From NCBI GenBank assembly GCA_964407325.1, contig CAYOVA010000022.1:1-24091 (forward strand): a stretch of DNA of 24,091 nt. Reading direction: 5' to 3'. This document shows, piece after piece, positions 8,707 through 15,289 of the stretch. The notes beneath the pieces are model-generated. The model worked only from the letters and a program-made list of their open reading frames with translations, did not search any database and had not been told where the DNA came from. The number at the start of each line of letters is the position of its first letter. The stretch's first letter is position 1. The DNA is from JAOAFZ01 sp964407325 (GTDB taxonomy: Bacteria; Patescibacteriota; Microgenomatia; UBA1406; GWC2-37-13). Position numbers and translations under genes: made by a program.

Positions 8707-8887
8707 TCTATTATTGTAATTGATAGTTCTGTNNNNNNNNNNNNNNNNNNNNNNNNNNNNNNNNNNNNNNNNNNNNNNNNNNNNNNNNNNNNNNNNNNNN
8801 NNNNNNNNNNNNNNNNNNNNNNNNNNNNNNNNTTGTGATCCTGCTCACTTTCTTGTGCCATTCTATTATTGTAATTGATAGTTCTGT
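8678..8887. repeat. False gap 2: 55-base identical flanks around 100 N
   Basis: Bases 8678-8732 and 8833-8887 are identical over 55 nt and end exactly at the N run (8733-8832). This is the signature of two contigs overlapping by one k-mer (k = 55) that the scaffolder did not merge. The real sequence is probably continuous, with 155 bases of this window artefactual. The duplicate makes a spurious second MFS start (ATG 8861). Confidence 0.9.
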
Positions 8888-9375
8888 GCTAGTAAGCTAT
8901 CCAAACGTTCCAGTTGTTCACTAAACCCTTGCTCTACGCCCATTTCGACTACTTTTTCGAGTTCTTCAAGTGAAGCAAAAGTAGAAACGCTTACCAATTT
9001 TGTGGTATCTCCACGATCTTCAAAGTTGTTAACGATATCAAGTGTTGGCATCCCAGGAGTGAGATTAAACTGCTCGTCGCTAAACTGATCGGTATATATC
9101 ATTTTTTCGGGTGCGACTACTTCCTTAAAAGTTGCAACTGCGCAGGAAACCCATTTTTCTCCACCTTGCTGATACATGCAGTATTTCCATTTACCACCGG
9201 GTGAAAGGTTTAATTCAGTAATCTTGGTGTTCCAGTTTTTTGGTCCCCACCATTTTTCTAATAGTTCTGGAGTTGTCCATGCTTCCCAAACTAATTCTCT
9301 GGGAGCATCAAACACGCGTTCCATCACGAGCTGCTTTGCTTCTTTGTTAACCGTAACCTGTAGTTTATGTGCCAT
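8866..9375 (-). CDS. SRPBCC / AHSA1-like (ATPase activator homologue) protein
   Basis: A 169-residue soluble protein of the START/SRPBCC fold, AHSA1-like branch, a hydrophobic-ligand-binding cup. The family shows in VMERVFDAPRELVWEAWTTP (about 17-36), LEKWWGPKNW (about 39-48), SPGGKWKYCM and a C-terminal long helix (EQGFSEQLERLDSLLAQ). The ligand is unknown. It lies 1 nt after the ArsR gene (TAA-T-ATG). ArsR + AHSA1 pairs are a common bacterial arrangement in which the regulator controls its partner. No SD is seen, which fits reinitiation by the terminating ribosome. Confidence 0.9.
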   Translation of the reverse strand: MAHKLQVTVNKEAKQLVMERVFDAPRELVWEAWTTPELLEKWWGPKNWNTKITELNLSPGGKWKYCMYQQGGEKWVSCAVATFKEVVAPEKMIYTDQFSDEQFNLTPGMPTLDIVNNFEDRGDTTKLVSVSTFASLEELEKVVEMGVEQGFSEQLERLDSLLAQNYQLQ

Positions 9376-9376
9376 A

Positions 9377-9706
9377 TTATTTTTGTTTTTTAATTTTTAA
9401 TTGCTGTAAAACCGCATCCAGGCGATCGTAGCGTTCGCTCCACATTTTCTTAAGTTTGGTAACCCATTCATCCAGATTGTCGATTGCATCGGCGTTGATC
9501 TGGTAAATGCGCTGTTGTGCACGCTTCTCGACCTGCACAAGATTGGCTTCACGCAGCACCTTTAAATGCTGAGAAATCGCGGGAGCACTCACATCAAACT
9601 CTTTGAAAATGTCTGAAGCAGACAATTCCCCTTTCGTTGCAAGCATTTCGATTATCTCGCAGCGTGTGGGTTCCGCTAGTGCCTGGAAGATTTCATAGGT
9701 TTGCAT
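9377..9706 (-). CDS. ArsR-type HTH transcriptional regulator
   Basis: A 109-residue winged-helix repressor of the ArsR family. The helix-turn-helix is at about residues 30-60 (LSASDIFKEFDVSAPAISQHLKVLREANLV, given in part) and the wing at QVEKRAQQRIYQI. There is no CxC metal site, so it is not an obvious metal sensor; this type usually precedes SRPBCC genes. A long helical tail (VTKLKKMWSERYDRLDAVLQ) is typical of the subgroup. It is first in the operon with 8866-9375 and 7357-8706. It has a near-consensus promoter with an inverted repeat over the -35, consistent with autoregulation. Confidence 0.9.
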   Translation of the reverse strand: MQTYEIFQALAEPTRCEIIEMLATKGELSASDIFKEFDVSAPAISQHLKVLREANLVQVEKRAQQRIYQINADAIDNLDEWVTKLKKMWSERYDRLDAVLQQLKIKKQK

Positions 9707-9714
9707 ATGGTTTT

Positions 9715-9750
9715 ATAATAAAGCATTCTCTTAATTAAGTCAATACTTAA
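9715..9750 (-). promoter_or_regulatory. Promoter and putative operator of the ArsR operon
   Basis: Minus strand: -35 TTGACT (9738-9743), 17-nt spacer, -10 TATTAT (9715-9720), 8 nt before ATG 9706, so essentially leaderless. A perfect inverted repeat TTAAGT-ATTG-ACTTAA (9735-9750) covers the -35, a natural ArsR operator position. Confidence 0.7.
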
Positions 9751-9798
9751 ATAATGTGGCCGTTCGCATTTTTCGTTAAGATAATGGGGGGAAACCTA

Positions 9799-9849
9799 TA
9801 GTATGCTATACTACAAGAACATTCCGCACCGTGCGGAGACAGAAAGGAT
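9799..9849 (+). promoter_or_regulatory. Extended -10 promoter, leader hairpin and SD of cassette gene 2
   Basis: Extended -10 TGCTATACT (9804-9812) within an inverted repeat TAGTAT-GCT-ATACTA (9799-9813). The leader holds a hairpin TCCGCAC-C-GTGCGGA (9823-9837), then an SD-like AAAGGA (about 9843-9848), 7 nt before ATG 9856. Confidence 0.6.
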
Positions 9850-9855
9850 CGAAAG

Positions 9856-10332
9856 ATGAGTGAAGGGTCTAATCTAGTGCGCGGCACGCTGAAGGTATTG
9901 ACCGAGCCGGGGCGGCACGGCTTCATGACCGAAGAAGGCATGTTCATTGGCTTTCTGCCGCCGCTCGCTGCCGGCTGGTTCCCTGCGCAACCGGGCGAGT
10001 TCCAGCACCAAGGAAAGGTGACGGTTAACGTGAGTAGCGACTCCGTTTTCCTTGCCCTTCACCCCGCCCCGGATGGCGAGAAGATGGCGGTGCAGATGGA
10101 GCTCGGTATCAGCGACAGTCCCCAGGACACCACACTGGCCGAGGCTCAGATTATCATGCCAGCGTCACTCCAGTCCACCATCGTCCAGACCGAACTCGAT
10201 CTCTTATTCGGCCTCTGGACTCTGAGCATCACGGTGATCAGGACGAACGGCGGGAGCCGCACGTACTGGATCCTGTTGAACTGCATGGACTACCAGGTCG
10301 GCCTGATCGATCCGGGCAAGTCGATGGCATAG
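9856..10332 (+). CDS. Hypothetical protein, GC-rich cassette gene 2
   Basis: Not recognised. A 158-residue soluble protein, apparently mostly beta: GFMTEEGMFIGFLPP, GKVTVNVSSDSVFLALHP, LDLLFGLWTLSITVIRT and SRTYWILLNCMDYQVGLIDP look like strands. No signal peptide, membrane segment or known catalytic motif. Its G+C content and C/G-ending codons stand out sharply from flanking genes. Like cassette gene 1 it has a strong -10, a leader of about 37-40 nt with an SD, and a strong hairpin after the stop. It stands alone on the + strand between a divergent gene (ArsR) and a convergent one (DUF305). It was probably acquired recently or belongs to a separately expressed class. Confidence 0.7.
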   Translation: MSEGSNLVRGTLKVLTEPGRHGFMTEEGMFIGFLPPLAAGWFPAQPGEFQHQGKVTVNVSSDSVFLALHPAPDGEKMAVQMELGISDSPQDTTLAEAQIIMPASLQSTIVQTELDLLFGLWTLSITVIRTNGGSRTYWILLNCMDYQVGLIDPGKSMA

Positions 10333-10361
10333 CACTGCTCCTGCAACGGTATATGAGAAGT

Positions 10362-10386
10362 AGCGGCGGGTTACAATCCCGCCGCT
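10362..10386 (+). terminator. Hairpin after cassette gene 2
   Basis: A 9-bp GC stem AGCGGCGGG/CCCGCCGCT around a 7-nt loop (TTACAAT), 29 nt after the stop, followed by an A-rich rather than T-rich tract on this strand. It probably ends or protects the transcript of the upstream gene; a role for the convergent DUF305 transcript is possible. Confidence 0.65.
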
Positions 10387-10404
10387 CACATAAAAACAAC
10401 TACA

Positions 10405-11019
10405 TCAATGCGTCTCTACCGTTTCCGAATGTGAAGTATCAGATGGTACCCATGCTTCTAGTTGATTGATTTCCGCAGTTTGATTTTCAATAATCTCTTG
10501 TGCCAGCTGACGAACTTCCTCCCGCTGGGTAATTGCCAGAATCTGCTCTGCCATATCCACAGCTCCTTTGTGATGGTCAATCATTCCCTTAATATACAGC
10601 TGGTCCTGTTCTTCTCCAGCTGTTTCTTTCAGCTCCTGCATCATAGGTCTGTACATTCCGGAAGATTTATATTCTTTTCCATACCACTCCGCGTACCACA
10701 CTTTCATTTGCTCAATCTCCTTTGTTTGAACATCGATAACCTTTTCTGCAAACTGCATTACCTTTGGATCTTTTGAAATACTCGCAATAGTGCGCGATGC
10801 CATTACCGCCTCTTCGTGATGAGGGATCATTGCGTTCAAAAATGCTTCATCGCTGGCAACTTCAATAGAATGAATTTCTTCTATTATCGACTGCTCGGGT
10901 GTAGGTTGCGGCTGAGAGGCGACTAAAAATGTGGGAATTGCAATAACAATTGCTATTGCAACAATAAAAAAGATAATTGAGTTATCGGTTGCATGATGCT
11001 TTTCTTCGTGGTGTTCCAT
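10405..11019 (-). CDS. DUF305 membrane-anchored His-rich protein
   Basis: A 204-residue protein of the DUF305 (ferritin-like helical bundle) family, associated in other bacteria with copper or other metal handling. A His-rich N-terminus (MEHHEEKHH) precedes one membrane helix (about 15-35). Two DUF305 repeats follow outside: MIPHHEEAVMAS (His67/His68) and MIDHHKGAVDMAE (His149/His150), each with the paired His typical of the family. The tail again holds His. It ends with TGA, unlike most genes here, so TGA is a stop in this organism. A -10 (TATTAT, 11027-11032) lies 7 nt before ATG. Divergent from the RRM gene. Confidence 0.88.
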   Translation of the reverse strand: MEHHEEKHHATDNSIIFFIVAIAIVIAIPTFLVASQPQPTPEQSIIEEIHSIEVASDEAFLNAMIPHHEEAVMASRTIASISKDPKVMQFAEKVIDVQTKEIEQMKVWYAEWYGKEYKSSGMYRPMMQELKETAGEEQDQLYIKGMIDHHKGAVDMAEQILAITQREEVRQLAQEIIENQTAEINQLEAWVPSDTSHSETVETH

Positions 11020-11056
11020 AGAGGGAATAATATCTAATACCCACTATTATATGTGA

Positions 11057-11150
11057 TATAATCAAGTTGTAGTTGTAATCTACTTTTTAGACTAAGTTTC
11101 TACCTTAATTAGATGCGAGCTTCTAAAAACATTATTTATTCTTTTTTTAT
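11057..11150 (+). promoter_or_regulatory. Extended -10 promoter and long leader of the RRM gene
   Basis: TGATATAAT (extended -10, hexamer 11057-11062) would give a leader of about 80 nt before ATG 11151. The leader is AT-rich with no SD; a T-rich run directly precedes the ATG. A long leader on an RNA-binding protein gene hints at post-transcriptional control. Another start site nearer the gene cannot be excluded. Confidence 0.4.
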
Positions 11151-11501
11151 ATGGCAAAAAATCTATTTGTAGCCGGTTTGGATTACTCAGTAACCAACGG
11201 CGAACTGGAAGAACTGTTCTCGCAGTTTGGTTCAGTGGTTTCGGCAAAAGTTATAATTGATCGCGATACCGATCGAAGCAAGGGTTTCGGATTTGTAGAA
11301 ATGAGCTCAAATGCAGAGGCTCAAGCCGCAATTGGCAATCTAAACCAGAAAGATTTCAAAGGACGAAATTTGATGGTAAAAGAGGCTCTTCCCAAAGGTG
11401 AACATTCGGGAAGCCGTTTTGGTGGAAACAAATTCGGCAACAACAAAAACGGGGGTAGAAATGGAAGATCGGGAAGGGATAATTATCGACGAGACTGGTA
11501 A
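11151..11501 (+). CDS. RRM-type RNA-binding protein
   Basis: A 116-residue single-stranded RNA-binding protein. One RRM occupies residues 4-82 with RNP2 LFVAGL (5-10) and RNP1 KGFGFVEM (44-51), both with the aromatic residues that stack on RNA. A Gly/Asn/Arg-rich tail (about 83-116, ending YRRDW) follows, like the bacterial Rbp family of cold-induced RNA-binding proteins. It likely acts as an RNA chaperone. It is a single gene; the long AT-rich leader is compatible with temperature or autogenous regulation, which is inferred only. Confidence 0.92.
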   Translation: MAKNLFVAGLDYSVTNGELEELFSQFGSVVSAKVIIDRDTDRSKGFGFVEMSSNAEAQAAIGNLNQKDFKGRNLMVKEALPKGEHSGSRFGGNKFGNNKNGGRNGRSGRDNYRRDW

Positions 11502-11525
11502 TGTTTTCTTTTACAGCTTAAGAAT

Positions 11526-11786
11526 TTACTGATTTGCCTTCGCTCGAGACCGTGCAATAATTTTATTGTTTCTTCTTTCAGTGTCTTTTTTCTGTCGCAT
11601 AACTTCACGCTGCTTAAAGTCATCCCGGCATCCGGTGTTTGAACACTCGTAAAAAGAAGTGGTTACCGGGTTAAACTGGCCTTCTTCAAGCACGGTAGTA
11701 CGATTTACCAGCAGTATTTTGCTGCGACAATCAGGACATACGCGAGAAGTAACTTGGGGATAAGTAGTATAGGTGGAATTAAGCAT
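11526..11786 (-). CDS. Small zinc-ribbon protein
   Basis: An 86-residue protein with a likely zinc ribbon: CPDC near residues 17-20 and C-x4-C (CSNTGC) about 30 residues later, so four Cys could bind one zinc. The tail is very basic (KQREVMRQKKDTERRNNKIIARSRAKANQ, given in part), suggesting nucleic-acid contact. Function unknown. The start at 11786 (MLNSTYTT) is chosen because an extended -10 (TGGTATACT, hexamer 11793-11798) lies 6 nt upstream. The longer reading from 11843 would run through the promoter and overlap the next gene. Confidence 0.65.
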   Translation of the reverse strand: MLNSTYTTYPQVTSRVCPDCRSKILLVNRTTVLEEGQFNPVTTSFYECSNTGCRDDFKQREVMRQKKDTERRNNKIIARSRAKANQ

Positions 11787-11829
11787 ACTGTCAGTATACC
11801 AGAAATATCCTCTAAAAGTCTCTCTGGGA

Positions 11830-12471
11830 TTAGAAACACACACCTAAGATACATCTCTTTGCTGGCGTAGCGGTAGGAGTAGCAGTAGGTTCTGCTTTTT
11901 GCGCTGTGCCTGTTGGAGAAGCTGAGGGAGCGGGAGCTGCTACTTTACCCGAAAGGACTGCTGATCCAAGCTGCGCGTTAGAACTCATCGGTTGCCCATT
12001 AATTGAGCGTACCGGTACATTTGCCACTGACATATTGTGGTCATATCGATAGTAATTGGCGGTCTGGCCTTCGGCAGGTAATGTTGTTATGGTAAGCTCG
12101 TTTCCCCATGGTCCTGGAGCGCATCCTCGCCCTCCGCGGACTAAAAAGGTATAGGTCGTATTTGGTGACAACGCATTCACAGTAAAAGTCTGTACACCCT
12201 CATCATTTCCCCCAATTTGTGCACCGTATTGCCTGTCGCCCGACATGTGTCCGAACGCGATAAAATAGTTATCGGCATCGTTTGCAGGAGTGTAATACAA
12301 TTTCGCGCTGGTGGACTGGACATCGATCTGAAATAAATCCGGAGCATTCATATCAACAGACATAGAACATTCCTCCGCAGAAACAGGCATGACAAGAAGG
12401 AACACAAATACGGAAACAACAGCAAGCAGATATCGGGTTAATGTCAGACGTGCGTAATTTAGTTTTTTCAC
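11830..12471 (-). CDS. Secreted protein with one Cys-clamped FN3-like domain
   Basis: A 213-residue exported protein. The signal peptide is residues 1-32 (YLLAVVSVFVFLLVMPVSA|E). One FN3-like domain (about 35-130) contains Cys35, LFQI (46-49), Cys117 and Trp122, the same spacing as in two other proteins of this window. Then comes a short region with YYRYDHNMSVANVPVR, a Pro/Thr/Ala linker (PSASPTGTAQKAEPTATPTA) and the tail KRCILGVCF, whose two Cys may form a disulfide or a modification site. There is no C-terminal membrane helix, so it is secreted or held by partners. The start is GTG; a -10-like TATTAG lies just upstream. Confidence 0.8.
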   Translation of the reverse strand: MKKLNYARLTLTRYLLAVVSVFVFLLVMPVSAEECSMSVDMNAPDLFQIDVQSTSAKLYYTPANDADNYFIAFGHMSGDRQYGAQIGGNDEGVQTFTVNALSPNTTYTFLVRGGRGCAPGPWGNELTITTLPAEGQTANYYRYDHNMSVANVPVRSINGQPMSSNAQLGSAVLSGKVAAPAPSASPTGTAQKAEPTATPTATPAKRCILGVCF

Positions 12472-12620
12472 ACACTAATAGTGACATAAACGAATATCAT
12501 ATTCAATAAGAAAGTAACTATTACTGTTTTCTGGGAGAATGATAGAAAGAAGAAGTATAAGGAAACATATAATATGGTAACATCCACCTAATAGAAGTAA
12601 TATGCCTTCTATAATAGAAT

Positions 12621-12693
12621 ATGAACACTTCATTTATAAAATTGATCGCCATTACCACAATGGTCGTCGACCATATCGGGGCTTACTTTTATC
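12621..12693 (+). CDS. TraX-like membrane acyltransferase, first 24 codons only
   Basis: The N-terminus MNTSFIKLIAITTMVVDHIG (start of 24 visible residues) fits the TraX family, multi-helix membrane proteins of about 230 residues related to acyltransferases; the motif KLIA-x-x-TM-x-x-DHIGA is characteristic. The rest falls in gap 3 and does not reappear on the right flank, which already holds the end of a minus-strand DUF1801 gene. The gap must therefore hide roughly 600 nt or more, or the join is wrong. A -10 TATAAT (12610-12615) lies 5 nt before ATG. Confidence 0.6.
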
Positions 12694-12793
12694 NNNNNNN
12701 NNNNNNNNNNNNNNNNNNNNNNNNNNNNNNNNNNNNNNNNNNNNNNNNNNNNNNNNNNNNNNNNNNNNNNNNNNNNNNNNNNNNNNNNNNNNN
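12694..12793. other. Assembly gap 3 (100 N)
   Basis: A run of exactly 100 N with no overlap between the flanks. It truncates the TraX-like gene and abuts the 3' end of the DUF1801 gene, so its nominal length cannot be right. Confidence 0.95.
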
Positions 12794-12798
12794 AAAAC

Positions 12799-13155
12799 CT
12801 ATTTCTTTTTCTCCTCGTTCTGTTTAACACCTGCTTTTACCAAGCGCTTAATAAGAGATATGGGTAGCTCTTTATCATGAGGAAACTGAATAGTCGATGT
12901 TGATGTTACATACCCGTTCAGTTCCTGTTTTAGATTGTCCAAAAGGGGTGGGATTAAATAGAGTCCTATATGGTTTCTTGCATAGCCAAAATAGGCCAGT
13001 CTTCCTTTATAGCCATAATAGGGCATACCATAACTGATCTTTTCTTCCGCCTCAGGAGCTGCTTCGCGAATTGCGGCTCGCATGTGCTTTAGCTTGTCCT
13101 GCAATTCTTTCGGCGCCGATGCTATATAGGCGTCTACTGACTCTGGTTTATTCAT
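12799..13155 (-). CDS. DUF1801 (YdhG-like) protein 1
   Basis: A 118-residue soluble protein of the DUF1801/YdhG-like fold, whose members have been linked to iron handling or protein protection but lack a firm role. Family features are SVDAYIASAPKELQDKLKHM (6-25), EKISYGMPYYGYKGRLAYFGYAR in the middle (given in part) and FPHDKELPISLIKRLVKAGV near the end. Full length, with a Lys-rich tail. It begins 2 nt after the P-loop kinase stop, so the two form an operon read from the promoter upstream of 13643. Confidence 0.88.
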   Translation of the reverse strand: MNKPESVDAYIASAPKELQDKLKHMRAAIREAAPEAEEKISYGMPYYGYKGRLAYFGYARNHIGLYLIPPLLDNLKQELNGYVTSTSTIQFPHDKELPISLIKRLVKAGVKQNEEKKK

Positions 13156-13157
13156 AA

Positions 13158-13643
13158 TTATTCGTTATTATACTCCGTGTAACTGTCATAGAGCTTGCCT
13201 TCTTCAGCAGTGGGAGGGTTGAATTTTTTCGCAAAAGAAAGTAAATCGTTGTACTGAATTGTGATATCCGCTGTCTGATTTCGCTTTTCAATACGCTCCC
13301 ACAGCACCTCTAACGGGGTATTTAAGAAATACAGTTCAACTTTTGCTCCCAGTTCCTTAGCTTGTTTTCGATACTGTTCACGTTCCCAGTCCGGCCAAAA
13401 CCCGTTTTCCATTATTACCGTCATCCCTAGCTTGAGAAGCGTTTGAGCATGCTCCCATAGCAGCTGCTCGACTGGTACCCGCAACCTATCCAATTCAGAG
13501 ATATCGGCTGGATCTTTCATAATTGGGATAATCCATTCATCCGGGCACAAGCGAATTGCATGTCGTTCTTCTTCAAGCTTTTTTGCAAGAGTTGTTTTAC
13601 CCGCTCCTGGGAGCCCGCAAATCATAATAAGTCTTCCTACCAT
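13158..13643 (-). CDS. P-loop kinase-like ATPase (AAA_33)
   Basis: A 161-residue ATP-binding protein of the small kinase/zeta-like group. The Walker A is GLPGAGKT at 10-17. RLCPDEWII (about 31-39) has the Asp typical of substrate or base contacts, and TVIMENGFWPDWEREQYRK (about 84-102) resembles the NGFWxxxxR segment of AAA_33 proteins. A lid follows (WERIEKRNQ). It probably phosphorylates a small molecule; the substrate is unknown. It is first gene of an operon with DUF1801. The -10 TATAAT (13650-13655) lies 6 nt before ATG, which fixes the start and implies a leaderless message. Confidence 0.85.
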   Translation of the reverse strand: MVGRLIMICGLPGAGKTTLAKKLEEERHAIRLCPDEWIIPIMKDPADISELDRLRVPVEQLLWEHAQTLLKLGMTVIMENGFWPDWEREQYRKQAKELGAKVELYFLNTPLEVLWERIEKRNQTADITIQYNDLLSFAKKFNPPTAEEGKLYDSYTEYNNE

Positions 13644-13708
13644 GATGAGATTATACTAGCTTAGCTTCTTCATGGATAAGCAGATTTAGTAGAATAAGCT
13701 TGAAAAAT

Positions 13709-14257
13709 ATGAAACTTCCAAGCAAAGAAGAACTGCAAAAGGCTTCCACCAAAACACTTACCGATTTGCTCGGTCCTGATATGAAAGTGCTTTTTGTAGG
13801 TATTAATCCAGGGTTGTTTACAGCTTATTCCGGCTTTCCGTATGCCCATCCCGCCAATAGGTTTTGGCCGACTATTTATGCCGCGGGATTTACACCCAGA
13901 CTGTTACAGCCTTCCGAATATAAGACCATGCTGGAATACGGATATGGAATGACAAATGTCGTTGCCCGCGCGAGCGCAAATGCCAATGAACTCACCAAAG
14001 CAGAATATGTAGAAGGAGGGAAGATTCTTATAGAAAAAGTACTCAAATACCAACCTGACTGGGTAGCATTTGTAGGCATTCAGGCATATAGAGCGGCCTT
14101 CAACAAGCCTAAAGCACACGTAGGGAAACAGGAAGATATGATTGGTGATTCAAAAATATGGGTTTTGCCTAGTCCCAGCGGGTTAAATGCTCATTATAGA
14201 CCGGCAGATTTTGCACGTGTGTTTAGGGAATTGAGGGAGGCGGTGAAGTCGGTGTAA
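13709..14257 (+). CDS. mug: Mismatch-specific uracil/thymine-DNA glycosylase (Mug/TDG type)
   Basis: A base-excision repair enzyme that removes uracil (and often thymine or ethenocytosine) from mismatches with G. The Mug/TDG motifs are both present: GINPGLFTAYSGFPYAHPAN (31-50), with the Asn that activates water, and LPSPSGLNAHY (153-163), the loop that enters the DNA. At 182 residues it is complete. I use ATG 13709; a TTG at 13700 would add three residues, but a -10 (TAGAAT, 13690-13695) ends only 4 nt before it, so the ATG fits better. It stands alone on the + strand. Confidence 0.9.
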   Translation: MKLPSKEELQKASTKTLTDLLGPDMKVLFVGINPGLFTAYSGFPYAHPANRFWPTIYAAGFTPRLLQPSEYKTMLEYGYGMTNVVARASANANELTKAEYVEGGKILIEKVLKYQPDWVAFVGIQAYRAAFNKPKAHVGKQEDMIGDSKIWVLPSPSGLNAHYRPADFARVFRELREAVKSV

Positions 14258-14311
14258 CGTTATTTTTCTTTCTTTTTTGTGACTGGTTTATGGGGATCAA
14301 AAACTCATGAA

Positions 14312-14343
14312 AAGTGTTCCTTTCAAAGAAAGATTCTTCACTT
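14312..14343. terminator. Weak hairpin between the Mug and DUF1801 genes
   Basis: Outer arms AAGTG/CACTT and inner arms CTTTC/GAAAG with unpaired bases between. It lies between two convergent genes and could serve both; the stem is AT-rich and broken. Confidence 0.3.
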
Positions 14344-14755
14344 AAGTAAACCCCTGATGTTCCTCTGCAAGCTTGAGAACCTTTGCAAGGCCTTCCATAT
14401 CAACATCTTCCAGTTTGTTTATTCGAATGCAGCTTTTCCCGACTTTCACTTTTCCTAACGTATCTTTATACTTTTCGGCAAGGTACTCCTTGTTGATGGT
14501 AGAGCAAATGTACAGGCTAATATGCTGTTTCTGGCTTGCCAGCATTATTACCGGCCATTCGATATCTTCTTTCTTGTAGTTCTTGTATGGGAAAGAACCA
14601 TATCCCAGCATGTTCGAAGCAAAGTGAGGCTTCAAAGAGGGAACTGTTTTGCGAATAAATGCATCAAGCTGTTCGATTTGTGTACGACGCCTGGGTTCGA
14701 GCATGTCCATATACTCTTTGATAGTGGTTGCCTTTACAGGTTTAAACATGTTCAT
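14342..14755 (-). CDS. DUF1801 protein 2
   Basis: A 137-residue soluble protein of the same broad fold as 12799-13155 but clearly divergent. Features are TIKEYMDMLEPRRRTQIEQL (11-30), the central GYGSFPYKNYKK and VIMLASQKQHISLYIC, and a C-terminal KVKVGKSCIRINKLEDVDME (given in part). Function unknown. The start could be ATG 14755 or the third residue (ATG 14749). Only 32 nt separate it from the VOC gene upstream on the same strand, so co-transcription is plausible. Confidence 0.82.
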   Translation of the reverse strand: MNMFKPVKATTIKEYMDMLEPRRRTQIEQLDAFIRKTVPSLKPHFASNMLGYGSFPYKNYKKEDIEWPVIMLASQKQHISLYICSTINKEYLAEKYKDTLGKVKVGKSCIRINKLEDVDMEGLAKVLKLAEEHQGFT

Positions 14756-14787
14756 AGATACTTGGTTCGCAATAAATTACGCATGCG

Positions 14788-15207
14788 TTAGGCGGTTTCG
14801 TGCTTTCCGGCAATATTTACCATCCAGTTAACTCCAAATTTGTCGGTGAACATACCAAAAATATCACCCCAGGGCGCTTTGTCGATCGGCATAGTAATAG
14901 TGCCGCCCTCACTTAATTTACTCCAGAATCCTCGTAGTTCTTCCTCGTTATCACCACTCAGAGAGAGGCCAAAGTTAGTACCTGGCTTATATTCCATCTC
15001 CGGAGGGGTATCTGAGGCCATCAGTGTCCCGAAATCAGTGGTAAGCTGGGAGTGCATGGTGAGGTTATCAGTTTCTGGTCCGTGGGACATTCCACCATCC
15101 TTAAAGCTGGTGACTATGAGGTTACCCCCCAGAATAGAGTGATAAAATTCCATCGCTTCGCGAGAAGTGTTTTTAAAGTTAAGATATGCATTGAGCAAGG
15201 TTGCCAT
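14788..15207 (-). CDS. VOC family (PhnB-like) protein
   Basis: A 139-residue protein of the vicinal oxygen chelate superfamily, PhnB/glyoxalase-like branch. It has paired beta-alpha-beta-beta-beta modules: LNAYLNFKNTSREAMEFYHS (5-24), GGMSHGPETDNLTMHSQLT, KAPWGDIFGMFTDKFGVNWM near the end. The activity is unknown; members include antibiotic-binding and isomerase-like proteins. The start at 15207 (MATLLNAYL) matches the family; the reading from GTG 15243 would add 12 residues without homology and overlaps a -10 (TACAAT, 15235-15240). No SD is visible. Confidence 0.85.
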   Translation of the reverse strand: MATLLNAYLNFKNTSREAMEFYHSILGGNLIVTSFKDGGMSHGPETDNLTMHSQLTTDFGTLMASDTPPEMEYKPGTNFGLSLSGDNEEELRGFWSKLSEGGTITMPIDKAPWGDIFGMFTDKFGVNWMVNIAGKHETA

Positions 15208-15289
15208 ACAAATAGTGAAATGAGTAATACGGATATTGTACACAACTTTTTTTCACCCGGTGCTTCATATACGAGTTCCTAATCGAAAC

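Noticed and set aside
8655..8861. A second start of the MFS gene on the right of gap 2
   Set aside because: It comes from the duplicated 55-base contig end and is not a real gene.
14685..14710. GGGTTCGAG resembling a tRNA T-loop
   Set aside because: It lies inside the DUF1801 gene and no acceptor or anticodon stem can be built around it.
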